From Aerococcus urinae (lineage in GTDB: Bacteria > Bacillota > Bacilli > Lactobacillales > Aerococcaceae): DNA of 64,000 nucleotides. Location: assembly GCF_001543175.1 (NCBI RefSeq), contig NZ_CP014161.1:620001-684000 (forward strand). Direction: 5' to 3'. Each line of letters opens with the position of its first letter. Positions within the stretch are counted from its first letter, which is position 1. The translations under genes and the position numbers were made by a program. The notes below the pieces were generated by a model. The model had not been told where the DNA came from, did not search any database, and saw only the letters and a program-made list of their open reading frames with translations. Positions 48,005 to 56,005 of this stretch are shown piece after piece.

Positions 48005-49576
48005 ATGGATGGTTTAACTATTGCCTTCGTTATCGTTACTTTAATTGTTGGCCTTTTAGTCGGATTAGTAATTGGTTACAAAAGACGTCAAAATGTTGAA
48101 GAAGAAGAACGTAATGAGGCGCAAAATACTGCAAAAGGAATTTTAGCTCAAGCCAATAAAGATGCTGAAGCTAAAAGAAAAGAAATTCTTTTAGATGCAA
48201 AAGAGAAAGCTCAGGATTATCGCAATCAAGTAGAAAGCGAATTAAGTGACCGTCGTCAAGAAATTACTCAAAAAGAGCAAAGACTCTTCCAAAGAGAAGA
48301 AAATCTTGATCGGCGAGAAAATGTTCTTACCAATAAGGAAAATGATCAGCTTTCTAAAGAGCAATCGATTCAAGATCGCTTAAAAAATGTTTCTCAAAAA
48401 GAAGAAGAAGCCCAAGCAATGGTTCAGGAACGTCAAGATGAAATCGAGCGGATTTCTATGATGACAACTGAAGACGCCAAGGCTTTGATTTTGAAAGAGA
48501 CAGAAGCAAACTTATCTAATGAAATTGCTTTACGAATTCGAAATGCAGAAGAAAACTATAAAGAGCAAGCACATAAGATCGCTACTTCAATTATATTACA
48601 AGCAATCGAAACATCTGCTGCCGATACAGTCGCTGATACTTCGGTAACCCGTATCGATTTACCAAACGATGATATGAAAGGTCGTATCATCGGTAAAGAT
48701 GGGCGGAATATTAAAACCATTGAAGCCTTGACTGGGATTGATTTAATTATCGACGACACTCCAGAAACGGTGGTACTCAGTGGTTTTGACCCGATTCGTC
48801 GGGAAATTGCTCGGATTGCTTTAGAAAATCTAATTAAGGATGGACGTATTCATCCAGCAAAAATTGAGGAAGCGGTTGAACGTGCTAGAAAATCAATGGA
48901 TACAAAAATTCGTGATACTGGGGAAGAGACAACCTTTGACCTAGGTATTCATGATATGCATCCAGACTTAGTCAAGTTAGTCGGACGTTTAAACTATCGC
49001 ACCAGCTATGGGCAAAATGTCTTGAACCATAGTGTCGAAGTAGCTAAACTGGCTGGTATTATTGCTAGTGAACTCGGCGAAGATGAACAACTTGCTAAGC
49101 GAAGTGGATTATTACATGATATTGGCAAAGCTGTGGACCACGAGGTAGAAGGTACCCATGTCGAAATCGGTACTGAACTCGCTCGTAAATATAATGAAAA
49201 TGATATCGTTATTAATGCCATTGCGGCCCACCATGGAGATATTGAATCTGCTTCTGCGATTGCCATTATTGTTCAAGTCGCTGATGCCTTGTCAGCTGCT
49301 CGTCCTGGTGCTCGAAGTGAATCATTAGAGAATTATATTCAACGTTTAAGAAGTTTAGAAGCCCTAGCTAATGAATTTAGTGGTGTGAAGAAGACATACG
49401 CTATTCAAGCGGGTCGCGAAATTCGTGTGATTGTTAACCCCGAAAAGGTGGATGACTTAAGTGTCGTTAAGATGTCACATGACATTTCTAAACGTATTGA
49501 AGACGAACTGGATTACCCAGGCCAAATTAAGGTGACGGTAATACGTGAATCCCGTTCTGTGGATTATGCAAGATAA
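48005..49576 (+). CDS. rny: Ribonuclease Y
   Basis: 523 aa. One N-terminal membrane span ([20 protein letters not shown]), a long coiled coil (residues 30-190), a KH domain with [19 protein letters not shown], and an HD domain with [15 protein letters not shown]. It starts decay of many mRNAs at the membrane. ACGGAGGTGA precedes the ATG. Confidence 0.97.
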   Translation: MDGLTIAFVIVTLIVGLLVGLVIGYKRRQNVEEEERNEAQNTAKGILAQANKDAEAKRKEILLDAKEKAQDYRNQVESELSDRRQEITQKEQRLFQREENLDRRENVLTNKENDQLSKEQSIQDRLKNVSQKEEEAQAMVQERQDEIERISMMTTEDAKALILKETEANLSNEIALRIRNAEENYKEQAHKIATSIILQAIETSAADTVADTSVTRIDLPNDDMKGRIIGKDGRNIKTIEALTGIDLIIDDTPETVVLSGFDPIRREIARIALENLIKDGRIHPAKIEEAVERARKSMDTKIRDTGEETTFDLGIHDMHPDLVKLVGRLNYRTSYGQNVLNHSVEVAKLAGIIASELGEDEQLAKRSGLLHDIGKAVDHEVEGTHVEIGTELARKYNENDIVINAIAAHHGDIESASAIAIIVQVADALSAARPGARSESLENYIQRLRSLEALANEFSGVKKTYAIQAGREIRVIVNPEKVDDLSVVKMSHDISKRIEDELDYPGQIKVTVIRESRSVDYAR

Positions 49577-49648
49577 ATTACCTAAGCTATACAATAAGCT
49601 TTGATTAAAAATAAAGAAATCTGGAGTAGTAAATTCCAGAATGAAATA

Positions 49649-49699
49649 ATAAGCGAATCGATAATTTCTTATTGGAAAGGTCAGTTCGCTTATTTTTTA
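49649..49699 (+). terminator. Terminator after rny
   Basis: AATAAGCGAA (from 49649) pairs with TTCGCTTATT, followed by TTTT. Last clear core-chromosome feature before the mobile region. Confidence 0.85.
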
Positions 49700-50407
49700 T
49701 GTAAGCTAGTAATCAAAGTTGGTGACTTTTACAGATCTCATTTCATCAGTCATATATTCACCTTATGAAAAATAATATTATTTTTTAAGTTATTCATGTT
49801 GTTAATGTTATGTAAAAACGCAGTATCGTTATTAGGATATGCTTATATGGTATCGCAAAGTAAAAGTTGAAAATTTATGATTTTATTGAAAGAGGGCGGG
49901 AAAGTGCTAAATAAGCGCAATAAAAAAGGCGATTCTTATGACCGCTCATTCATTCTTTTCTATAAACCCCTTAGCGGAGAAGTAAAGACTCGTACGCTAT
50001 TTGTACGATTTATTTTTGATTTGACTGTTTTTAAGTAGTCGCGACTTATTTTAAAAGTATTTTTTAATACAGGTCAAAACCAGCAATAAAATATAGAAAA
50101 AAAGCACCCCGAAGGATGCTAACACGTTGACTGGCAATAGTTTGTGAAATAAAAAAGTTACAGAAAAGTTATATATTTTGGGGTAAAAGTTGGCAATTAG
50201 TAGAAATTATTAGGAAATCGAAACCCTTAGAAACGTTGATTTAACAACAATTAGGAACTACTGAGAATCACTAGAAATTTGTCTACGGAGAAGGTGGGAT
50301 TCCACCCTTGTTTCGCTTCTATCTTCTATAAACATTGATTTACCAGCGTTTTAACCCTATATGATTTGTTTATACTTTCCACTTTGCGCAATATTTTGCG
50401 ACTACAG
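49700..50407. other. Gap at the left end of the mobile element
   Basis: No convincing gene. A 53-codon frame on the plus strand (ATG 49877 to TAG 50036-50038; GTG alternative after AGAGGG) has no recognised motif. AAACGTTGATTTAAC (50231-50245) and AAACATTGATTTACC (50330-50344) are near-identical copies 99 bp apart and resemble integrase arm or core sites. The left attachment site probably lies in this stretch, but the right copy is not in the window. Confidence 0.5.
50096..50120 (-). terminator. Minus-strand terminator downstream of the integrase
   Basis: On the minus strand AGCATCC-TTCG-GGGTGCT is followed by T7. The UUCG-capped hairpin lies about 290 nt after the integrase stop. Confidence 0.85.
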
Positions 50408-51565
50408 TTAAAAATTAACATAATTTGCGAAAAGCTGAGCGCTTTTTCTTTCAGATTGTTCCGTGACATGGGTATATATGTTCATGGTGGTTTGAATATC
50501 CCCGTGGCCAAGGCGGTTCATCACATCTTTCATAGGGACACCGGCCTCAAAGAGTAATGAACAATGAGTATGCCTAAAACCATGGATCTTAATGAATCTA
50601 AAATCATTCTGTTCGCAGATACGTTTAAAGGCGTTATAGATAGACGTTAGGTTGAGAAAGCCATTTGTCTTAGTGTTATTGAAAATAAGCTGATCTTTAC
50701 CTAGGTTGAAGCCCATTTTTAATAATAGTTGTCCCTGTTCTGCCCGCCATTTCTTCAAAACATTTAGGGTCTTGTCGTCAACGCTAATCGTCCTTATACT
50801 ATTGGCATTCTTAGGAGCTTTTAAATAGAGCTCATTGCCGTCACGTTGCCCAACAGCTTTATCAACCGTTAGTGTCTTAGCATTGAAATTAATATCGTTC
50901 CAAGTCAAGGCGAGGATTTCCCCACGTCTTAGGCCGGTATAGGCTAGCGTTCTAATGCATGCATGCCATTTCCTGCTCCTCTGCCGTTCAAGAATGGCCA
51001 TAAGCTGGCGTAACTCGTCACGGGTATAGAAAGGGCAGGGATCGGCCTTTTCGTCGCATTCATAGGTTATTTGCTTCTTAGGAACAACGACTTTATTAGT
51101 GACTAATTGGGAAATGTATCCCTGAACATAGGCGTATTTTATTACTCGTTTCAAATAACTATAGTCAGAGCGATATTTTTTATATTTCTTATGCCATTGG
51201 TTGACGACATTCTGAATCATAGGGGCAGTTATTTTGTCTATGTAATACTCCCCAAAGACAGGTAAGATTCTATTTTCAAAGAGCCGTTTAGCTTTTGATA
51301 ATGTGGAATCTTGGACATCATTTTGATAAATTTCTAGCCATTCATGATATACTTGTTTAAAAGTGAATTTCTTTTCTTTATTGAAGCAATCGCCTAGCAA
51401 GAACTTTTTCTCTTGTTCTTTGAGATAGGCGGCTGCTTCTTTTTTTGATTGAAAACCTCTTTTACGGCATTCAACCTTTTTTCCTGTTAGTTCATCTATT
51501 CCAAGGTAGCCCCAAACTTGCCAGAACTCCCCTTTTGAATTGGTATATTTTCTATAAGTTGCCAT
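50408..51565 (-). CDS. int: Tyrosine recombinase/integrase of the mobile element
   Basis: 385-aa phage-type integrase. It has an N-terminal arm-binding AP2-like region (YLGIDELTGKKVECRKRGF), a SAM-like core-binding domain, and a catalytic domain. Catalytic residues are R in TGLRRGEILALTW, HxxR in HGFRHTHCSLL, H in RLGHGD and the Tyr in MNIYTHV. It is transcribed outward, toward the presumed left attachment site. This is the typical position in phages and phage satellites. Confidence 0.95.
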   Translation of the reverse strand: MATYRKYTNSKGEFWQVWGYLGIDELTGKKVECRKRGFQSKKEAAAYLKEQEKKFLLGDCFNKEKKFTFKQVYHEWLEIYQNDVQDSTLSKAKRLFENRILPVFGEYYIDKITAPMIQNVVNQWHKKYKKYRSDYSYLKRVIKYAYVQGYISQLVTNKVVVPKKQITYECDEKADPCPFYTRDELRQLMAILERQRSRKWHACIRTLAYTGLRRGEILALTWNDINFNAKTLTVDKAVGQRDGNELYLKAPKNANSIRTISVDDKTLNVLKKWRAEQGQLLLKMGFNLGKDQLIFNNTKTNGFLNLTSIYNAFKRICEQNDFRFIKIHGFRHTHCSLLFEAGVPMKDVMNRLGHGDIQTTMNIYTHVTEQSERKSAQLFANYVNF

Positions 51566-51632
51566 TCTTTAATTTCCTCTCTAATTCACTATCCCTATAG
51601 CAGAATCAGAAAGTCTATAGTCAATTTTACCC

Positions 51633-51655
51633 CCCACGCCAAGGAGCTTGCAGAA
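51633..51655 (+). repeat. Copy 1 of an internal 23-bp direct repeat
   Basis: The core CACGCCAAGGAGCTTGCAG with two or three flanking bases each side recurs exactly at 52853-52875. AGAAAGTCT at 51608-51616 extends the similarity upstream. It lies about 70-90 bp before the integrase start (minus strand) and contains the inverted CAAG-GAG-CTTG. Confidence 0.9.
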
Positions 51656-51681
51656 AAGAATGAAATTATATTATTTTCTAG

Positions 51682-52461
51682 TCAAATCTCTTTATTTTCT
51701 TCATTATTTTTATAAGTCCAATATTCTTCATGTATTTTTAAAACTGTATTTTGAACATTATCATATAGCTGAAAAATAAAATATTGCTCGATTGCTTGAT
51801 CTTTGGTCATTCCCATTTTGTCATGATCCCTAACATATTCTTCAACTGTTTCAGTCGTATAGCTGTAAGGATCAATAGCGTTTACAGCGTTCATAATAAC
51901 AGTTTCAGCGCCTTTAAATGTCTTACTTACTTCGCTACTAACAATATTAATATATTGAATAAATGACTCTATTATTTGTTCAGGTTGATTAAAATCGATA
52001 TTTAAATTGTATTTTATAAAACTGTCTATATTGGTGCGAATAAAATTTCTTATTGATTCTTCTTCATAATCCCCGTCATTTCCAAGATCTTGCAAAGAAA
52101 ATAATATATCTGTAAGGTTTTCGTACACATCCAAATATTCAATTATTCTATTATAAAGGTCTTCAGAATAGACTTCTGAATTTTCATCTATCGCACTACA
52201 TAAAAGGTTATATAAGCGGTCTTTTTGATTGCCATGTAATAGCTCATCTACTGTTATGCCGCCTATGTCCGCTATAGCTTTAATTGTAATGTCATTAGGG
52301 ACATTTTCCCCACGTTCCCACTTTGATACATTACTTTTACCAGTCTTAGAGGCGCCCTCAGTTTTCTTTTTTATTTCATCGGCGAATTGAGCAAGGGTTA
52401 ATTTATGATCAACCCTTATTTTTTTTATTTTCTGACCTAATTCATGCTTGTTTATAGTCAT
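51682..52461 (-). CDS. XRE-family repressor of the element
   Basis: 259 aa. An N-terminal HTH (LGQKIKKIRVDHKLTLAQFADEI, then KTGKSNVSKWERGENVPND) is followed by a long acidic helical C-terminal region of unknown fold. The size and the divergent position next to a Cro-like gene match master repressors of phage satellites, such as the role of Stl, though I claim no homology to Stl. ATG 52461 has AGGAGG 8 nt upstream; ATG 52467 is too close. Confidence 0.85.
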   Translation of the reverse strand: MTINKHELGQKIKKIRVDHKLTLAQFADEIKKKTEGASKTGKSNVSKWERGENVPNDITIKAIADIGGITVDELLHGNQKDRLYNLLCSAIDENSEVYSEDLYNRIIEYLDVYENLTDILFSLQDLGNDGDYEEESIRNFIRTNIDSFIKYNLNIDFNQPEQIIESFIQYINIVSSEVSKTFKGAETVIMNAVNAIDPYSYTTETVEEYVRDHDKMGMTKDQAIEQYFIFQLYDNVQNTVLKIHEEYWTYKNNEENKEI

Positions 52462-52488
52462 AAGCATTTCCTCCTAACTAAAGCTAAT

Positions 52489-52567
52489 ATTATCACAAAA
52501 GTGTAAAAAGTTGAATATTGGGGTTGCAATTATTTTTATCCCATGATATTCTTTAGGTGTCAAAAGT
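52489..52567. promoter_or_regulatory. Divergent repressor/Cro-like promoter region with repeated GTGTCAAAAGT
   Basis: Rightward: TTGCAA (52524-52529), 17 nt, extended -10 TGATATTCT (hexamer 52547-52552). Leftward: extended -10 TGTGATAAT (52494-52489 on the minus strand). GTGTCAAAAGT at 52557-52567 recurs at 52790-52800, and a near copy GTGTAAAAAGT is at 52501-52511. These are candidate operator elements. Confidence 0.7.
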
Positions 52568-52585
52568 AGAAAGGAGGTCTTGAGA

Positions 52586-52804
52586 ATGACTCAAGTGAGA
52601 CAAATGCGGTCATACATGGGATTAACTCAAACTGATTTAGCTAATACGCTAGACATTTCTTTACAAGCATATTGGAAAAAAGAAAAAGGGATAACCCCAT
52701 TCACCGATGAAGAGAAGATTGTTCTTAAAAAGATTTTCAACGAATCTTTTCCAAGTGCAACAATCGATGATATTTTTTTTAGCCATGAAGTGTCAAAAGT
52801 TTAA
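52586..52804 (+). CDS. Small XRE-family HTH protein (Cro-like)
   Basis: 72 aa, one HTH: VRQMRSYMGLTQTDLANTL, then ISLQAYWKKEKGITPF. The divergent location opposite the repressor suggests the rightward early regulator. ATG 52586 has AAGGAGG 8 nt upstream; a TTG at 52580 is too close. The second copy of GTGTCAAAAGT overlaps its last codons. Confidence 0.85.
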   Translation: MTQVRQMRSYMGLTQTDLANTLDISLQAYWKKEKGITPFTDEEKIVLKKIFNESFPSATIDDIFFSHEVSKV

Positions 52805-52852
52805 AGGTAAATTTATAGTTAGTTAGAAAGTCTGCAAGTCAAAAAATTAAAT

Positions 52853-52875
52853 CCCACGCCAAGGAGCTTGCAGAA
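52853..52875 (+). repeat. Copy 2 of the internal 23-bp direct repeat
   Basis: Identical over 23 bp to 51633-51655, with AGAAAGTCT at 52825-52833 in the same relative place. It lies 49 bp after the Cro-like gene. In one frame both copies read HAKELAE, so they may be remnants of a duplicated coding end. Confidence 0.9.
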
Positions 52876-52884
52876 GAAAATGAA

Positions 52885-53036
52885 AACAAAAAACGCTGAG
52901 CAGATAGCCCAACGTTTTCACCCAACCATAAGAAGTTAGCGCCCGCCATAGCGCTTAGACAAGGAGTAAGCACCTATTAGGTCATACCACCTAGCCCCGC
53001 ACTTCTTATAGATATTACCTGCTTATTATACAGGTA
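52885..53036 (-). ncRNA. Candidate minus-strand small RNA A (structured)
   Basis: On the minus strand a TATAAT (53030-53025) lies between TACCTG and CAGGTA half-sites (53016-53021 and 53031-53036). A TGGATT-like -35 is weak. The predicted RNA of about 130 nt has an outer stem (TAAGAAGT with ACTTCTTA), an inner stem TAAGCGC/GCGCTA, and ends in a terminator of AACGTTGGGC pairing with GCTCAGCGTT, then T6. The RNA is inferred; the elements are visible. Confidence 0.5.
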
Positions 53037-53080
53037 TTTGGGGCAGAAATCCATTTTTAAATTAGAAAGGGGAATCCACC

Positions 53081-53701
53081 ATGCAGTTAGTCTATATCAA
53101 AAATAGAAGCAGCGAACCTTACACATTATCAAGTGTTATTGCTGAATGTGCTGAGGTACAGCACCACACCGTTACCCGACTAATTAGAACCTATAAAAAG
53201 GATTTAGAAGAGTTTGGAATTATTGGATTTGAAATCCATAAATTAACTGAGGGTAGAGGACGACCAACGAAAGACTACCGATTAACCGAACCTCAAGCCA
53301 CGCTGCTTATAACTTGGCTTGACAATACAAAGCCAGTTAGAGCTTTTAAAAAGGCTTTGGTTAAGGAGTTCTATTCTATGAGGGCAGAGCTTGCTGAATT
53401 TAGACTTCAACGTGACCATGAAAAATTGTATCACGGCCATCTAAATGAAGCCATTAATGGCTGGGTATACAAAAATCAGCATTCCTACAGTAATATCAAC
53501 TCATTACTTTGCCAAGTGGTCACAGGGCAGACCCCCAGACAATTAAGGGGGCAGCATGGCGCTTCTAAAGAAGTGCCGGCCCTTGATCTCATGACAACGG
53601 AAGAACTAGACCTATACCGCCAAAAAGAGGTTCAGGCAACCATCTGCTTAAGGCAGCAATTGCCTTACTCAGAAATCAAAGCCAACTTATTGGCAGCTTA
53701 G
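53081..53701 (+). CDS. Rha family phage regulatory protein
   Basis: 206 aa. The N-terminal Rha domain includes AECAEVQHHTVTRLIRTY and GRPTKDYRLTEPQATLLITW, then KALVKEFYSMR. C-terminal residues from about 115 have no motif I can name. Rha proteins regulate temperate phage development; this supports a phage-derived element. AGAAAGGGG upstream. Confidence 0.85.
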   Translation: MQLVYIKNRSSEPYTLSSVIAECAEVQHHTVTRLIRTYKKDLEEFGIIGFEIHKLTEGRGRPTKDYRLTEPQATLLITWLDNTKPVRAFKKALVKEFYSMRAELAEFRLQRDHEKLYHGHLNEAINGWVYKNQHSYSNINSLLCQVVTGQTPRQLRGQHGASKEVPALDLMTTEELDLYRQKEVQATICLRQQLPYSEIKANLLAA

Positions 53702-53756
53702 ACCTGAGTAATAACAATAAAATTAATGATCATTGAAAATTGAATAAATAAGGGTA

Positions 53757-53794
53757 TTGACATGTTGGAACTCATAAAGTATTATTACTTTATG
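53757..53794 (+). promoter_or_regulatory. Promoter and palindromic operator of the RHH gene
   Basis: TTGACA (53757-53762), 17 nt, TATTAT (53780-53785). The perfect palindrome CATAAAGTA-TTAT-TACTTTATG (53773-53794) covers the -10, and GGAACTCA flanks on both sides as a direct repeat. This suits autorepression by the RHH dimer. Confidence 0.8.
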
Positions 53795-53822
53795 GAACTC
53801 AATTAGTAGGAGGTGAGAGCCT

Positions 53823-53999
53823 TTGAAAAGTTCCAAGATGGGAAGACCTAAAGCTAAAAATCCTTTAAATGTGGATGTTAAAGTTCGTATTGATGAAGCA
53901 ACCAATGAGCAATTACTTGCTTATTGTAAAAAGCACAATATCACTAGGACGGAAGCCATACGGAAAGGCATTCAATTAGTTTTAAAGTCTGACAAATAA
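53823..53999 (+). CDS. Small ribbon-helix-helix (CopG/Arc-like) protein
   Basis: 58 aa starting at TTG 53823, with AGGAGG 9 nt upstream; an ATG at 53838 is the alternative. It reads MGRPKAKNPLNVDVKVRID, then NEQLLAYCKKHNITRTEAIRKGIQ, the beta strand and two helices of an RHH fold. It probably represses its own promoter through the palindrome upstream. Its stop codon abuts the terminator of candidate RNA B. Confidence 0.82.
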   Translation: MKSSKMGRPKAKNPLNVDVKVRIDEATNEQLLAYCKKHNITRTEAIRKGIQLVLKSDK

Positions 54000-54101
54000 A
54001 AAAAGACCCCTTAGAGGTTCGCAAGTTTGGCGACAGAGAACCGCTAAGGGGGGCACTCAATAAGAGTACATGAATACTATACCACATGTACCCTTATTTG
54101 A
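54000..54101 (-). ncRNA. Candidate minus-strand small RNA B with large palindromic operator
   Basis: On the minus strand TAGTCA, 17 nt, extended -10 TGGTATAGT (54082-54077). The -10 is centred in a 45-bp inverted repeat: arms 54057-54072 (TCAATAAGAGTACATG) and 54085-54101 (near-complement). The RNA would be about 70 nt, ending in a 13-bp terminator (CCCCTTAG/CTAAGGGG plus GGTTC/GAACC), then T7 that touches the stop codon of the RHH gene. Confidence 0.55.
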
Positions 54102-54188
54102 CTAACCCAGATAAGGGAGTGAATGCCCTTATCTGCTAATGATAAGGGTTTTTATTATGCAAATAAACAGCCCAAGGAGGTGAGAGAC

Positions 54189-54338
54189 ATGTATTTTTCA
54201 ACCGGAGATATTGCCACCCTATTTATATCCATCCTTTTCCTAGTGGCCGGCATTGTCCACCAGATGATGGCTGTAGAGCGGCTGACTGAGGAAAATGCCA
54301 AGATCAAAAATATTTTAAATAGTAGTGTACAAAAATAA
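54189..54338 (+). CDS. Small single-span membrane protein
   Basis: 49 aa from ATG 54189, which has AAGGAGGTGA upstream; a longer frame from 54123 lacks a site. One membrane span (IATLFISILFLVAGIVHQMM) precedes a short charged helix. The family is not recognised. Confidence 0.7.
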   Translation: MYFSTGDIATLFISILFLVAGIVHQMMAVERLTEENAKIKNILNSSVQK

Positions 54339-54369
54339 TTAAAAAAAGAAAGTAAAAGAGGTATTTATT

Positions 54370-54714
54370 ATGACTAAAGATGAAATTAAAGAAGTACGTG
54401 TTCAAGCAACCCTAGCAACCGCAGGCATAAGAATCGATGAAGCAAAAACGCTTATTAATATTATCAAGCGAAAAGCTTACGTAAAAGCGTTTAATGTCGA
54501 AGATTTAGCTGAATGGGGAGAAGATGAAATCGCCGAATACGCTTTTGAGTGTGCTGAGGAAATGACTCGACTACAAAGTCTTGCCGAGACATTGGACGAA
54601 TCTATCATAGAAACAAATTATTCACTCAAGGAGCTTGATAAGTTGTTATTTGGTGGCTCAGAAGAGTCCGAGGACGAAGCCCCAGCAGACCTTAAAGAAG
54701 CTGAAGAAGACTAG
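54370..54714 (+). CDS. Hypothetical acidic protein
   Basis: 114 aa, mostly helical, with a Glu/Asp-rich C-terminus (EESEDEAPADLKEAEED). It has no recognised domain. The TAG stop directly abuts the U-tract of candidate RNA C on the other strand. Confidence 0.65.
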   Translation: MTKDEIKEVRVQATLATAGIRIDEAKTLINIIKRKAYVKAFNVEDLAEWGEDEIAEYAFECAEEMTRLQSLAETLDESIIETNYSLKELDKLLFGGSEESEDEAPADLKEAEED

Positions 54715-54771
54715 AAAAAAAGTGCCAATGGTTAACCACCGGCACATTAAAAAAACACCATTTACATTATA
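54715..54771 (-). ncRNA. Candidate minus-strand small RNA C (minimal)
   Basis: On the minus strand TTTTCA, 17 nt, TATAAT (54771-54766), then about 45 nt ending in a near-perfect palindromic hairpin GTGCC-GG-TGGTTAACCA-TT-GGCAC and T7. The hairpin core TGGTTAACCA resembles TGGTTAGCCA in candidate RNA D. Confidence 0.45.
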
Positions 54772-54817
54772 CCGAAAACATTGATTTTTGAAAATTAAAT
54801 ATATAAAGGGCTAAGTG

Positions 54818-54866
54818 TAGACTATCGGGCTTAAATTAATTATAATGTAATTACGAAAATAATTAC
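54818..54866 (+). promoter_or_regulatory. Promoter and operator of the toxin-antitoxin pair
   Basis: TAGACT (54818-54823), 17 nt, TATAAT (54841-54846). The palindrome GTAATTA-CGAAAA-TAATTAC (54847-54866) follows the -10 at once, fitting antitoxin autoregulation. Confidence 0.75.
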
Positions 54867-54884
54867 TAATAAGGAGTGAAAGCC

Positions 54885-55211
54885 ATGGTAGTTAAAGCCA
54901 GAAAACAAGGGAATTCTTTAATGGTCACCATCCCAAAAGCCTTTAACATAGCTGAGGGGGCTAGCTTTACGCCCCACCTGCAAGAAGACGGAATATTCTT
55001 TGAGCGAGTGGACACCGCCCCCCGCTTTGTTGATGATTTTGATGCCTTATTATTAACGGACATTATCAAAGACGGCTACACAGACGGAGAGGCGATCATT
55101 AAGGAAATGGAACACCGGAAGAGTCTCATGGAAGACCGTTTAGCTGAACTGATGGACGAGCCATCTAGCCAGATGACCGAAGAGGATTTTAATCGTGAGT
55201 TTGGATTATAA
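54885..55211 (+). CDS. AbrB/MazE-type antitoxin
   Basis: 108 aa. The N-terminal swapped-hairpin DNA-binding domain is VVKARKQGNSLMVTIPKAFNIAEG, followed by an acidic helical tail likely to bind the toxin. ATG 54885 has AAGGAG 8 nt upstream; a GTG at 54876 lies on the site itself. It overlaps the toxin gene by 17 nt. Confidence 0.82.
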   Translation: MVVKARKQGNSLMVTIPKAFNIAEGASFTPHLQEDGIFFERVDTAPRFVDDFDALLLTDIIKDGYTDGEAIIKEMEHRKSLMEDRLAELMDEPSSQMTEEDFNREFGL

Positions 55212-55494
55212 AATCTTTTTCAGGAACAGCGCCAAGCGGGAACTCAATAAGTTAAAAGATAAACGCCTAATCAAGTTAATTAGTCAGGAAATTTACCAGG
55301 TCATAGCCAAAGACCCCCATTGTGGGGATCGGAAAAAAGGCGGCTTGAAGGACATTTACACCCGACCAATTCACTACCAAAAGGCACAATATCGCATAGC
55401 TTACACGATCCATGAAGACATAGTGACGGTGGAAATTGTCCAAGTTGGTAGCCGTGAGAACTTTTATAAGGAATTAACACGGAAGATACCCTAG
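55195..55494 (+). CDS. RelE/ParE-superfamily toxin
   Basis: 99 aa, basic. The segments KIFFRNSAKRELNKLKDKRL, HCGDRKKGGLKDIYTRPI and YRIAYTIHEDIVTVEIVQVGSRENFY match the RelE fold. A ribosome-dependent mRNase activity is usual for the family but is not shown here. The start GTG 55195 lies inside the antitoxin gene, so the pair is translationally coupled. Confidence 0.82.
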   Translation: MSLDYKIFFRNSAKRELNKLKDKRLIKLISQEIYQVIAKDPHCGDRKKGGLKDIYTRPIHYQKAQYRIAYTIHEDIVTVEIVQVGSRENFYKELTRKIP

Positions 55495-55588
55495 CAGCTG
55501 CCTAATCTAGCTAAAACACTTAAGCCTTTATCATTGATTTGATGAGGGCTTTTTATATGCCCAAAAACAGGGATAGGAGCGATTTATT

Positions 55589-55993
55589 ATGTCAGATTTA
55601 ACTAAGAATACAGAGGGAATGAACCAGCGGGAAAAAGCCGCAGCAAGGCGGGAGGCCATGCTTAATTACTTTGGCAGCCACTCAACAGTTACTTTTCAGG
55701 AAGTGGCCGACAAATTTGGTTACCCGTCCGCTGAGGTGGCACGCCCCAAAATGTACCGCCTAAAGAGCCAAGGCTATATTGATTTTACGGTAAAGGATAG
55801 CGCCATGCACGGCCTAGAGGTCTTAAAAAGAGCAGATGAACCAATTTGGATTAAAAGCCAAGAACAATCCGCCGAGTATTGGGAACTTTTTTATCTGTTA
55901 AAAGAATTGGCCATGACCGAAAATGACACGACTGTTCTTAATGCAAAAACTAATACTATTCAGGTGGCCATGAAAGCCTTGTCTAAGGTATAG
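55589..55993 (+). CDS. Winged-helix-like hypothetical protein
   Basis: 134 aa. Residues 12-80 look like a winged helix: AARREAMLNYFGSHSTVTFQ, then EVADKFGYPSAEVARPKMYRL and a wing. The C-terminal half is helical without known motif. Probably a DNA-binding regulator of the element; AGGAGCG-like site upstream. Confidence 0.6.
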   Translation: MSDLTKNTEGMNQREKAAARREAMLNYFGSHSTVTFQEVADKFGYPSAEVARPKMYRLKSQGYIDFTVKDSAMHGLEVLKRADEPIWIKSQEQSAEYWELFYLLKELAMTENDTTVLNAKTNTIQVAMKALSKV

Positions 55994-56005
55994 GAGGTAA
56001 ACAAG

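Noticed and set aside
50281-50330. Possible tRNA or tmRNA 3' end as the integration target (GGTGGGATTCCACCC)
   Set aside because: The stem is present but there is no T-loop sequence, acceptor stem partner or anticodon arm.
50366-50557. Plus-strand frame opposite the integrase end
   Set aside because: Antisense to the conserved catalytic Tyr region of the integrase.
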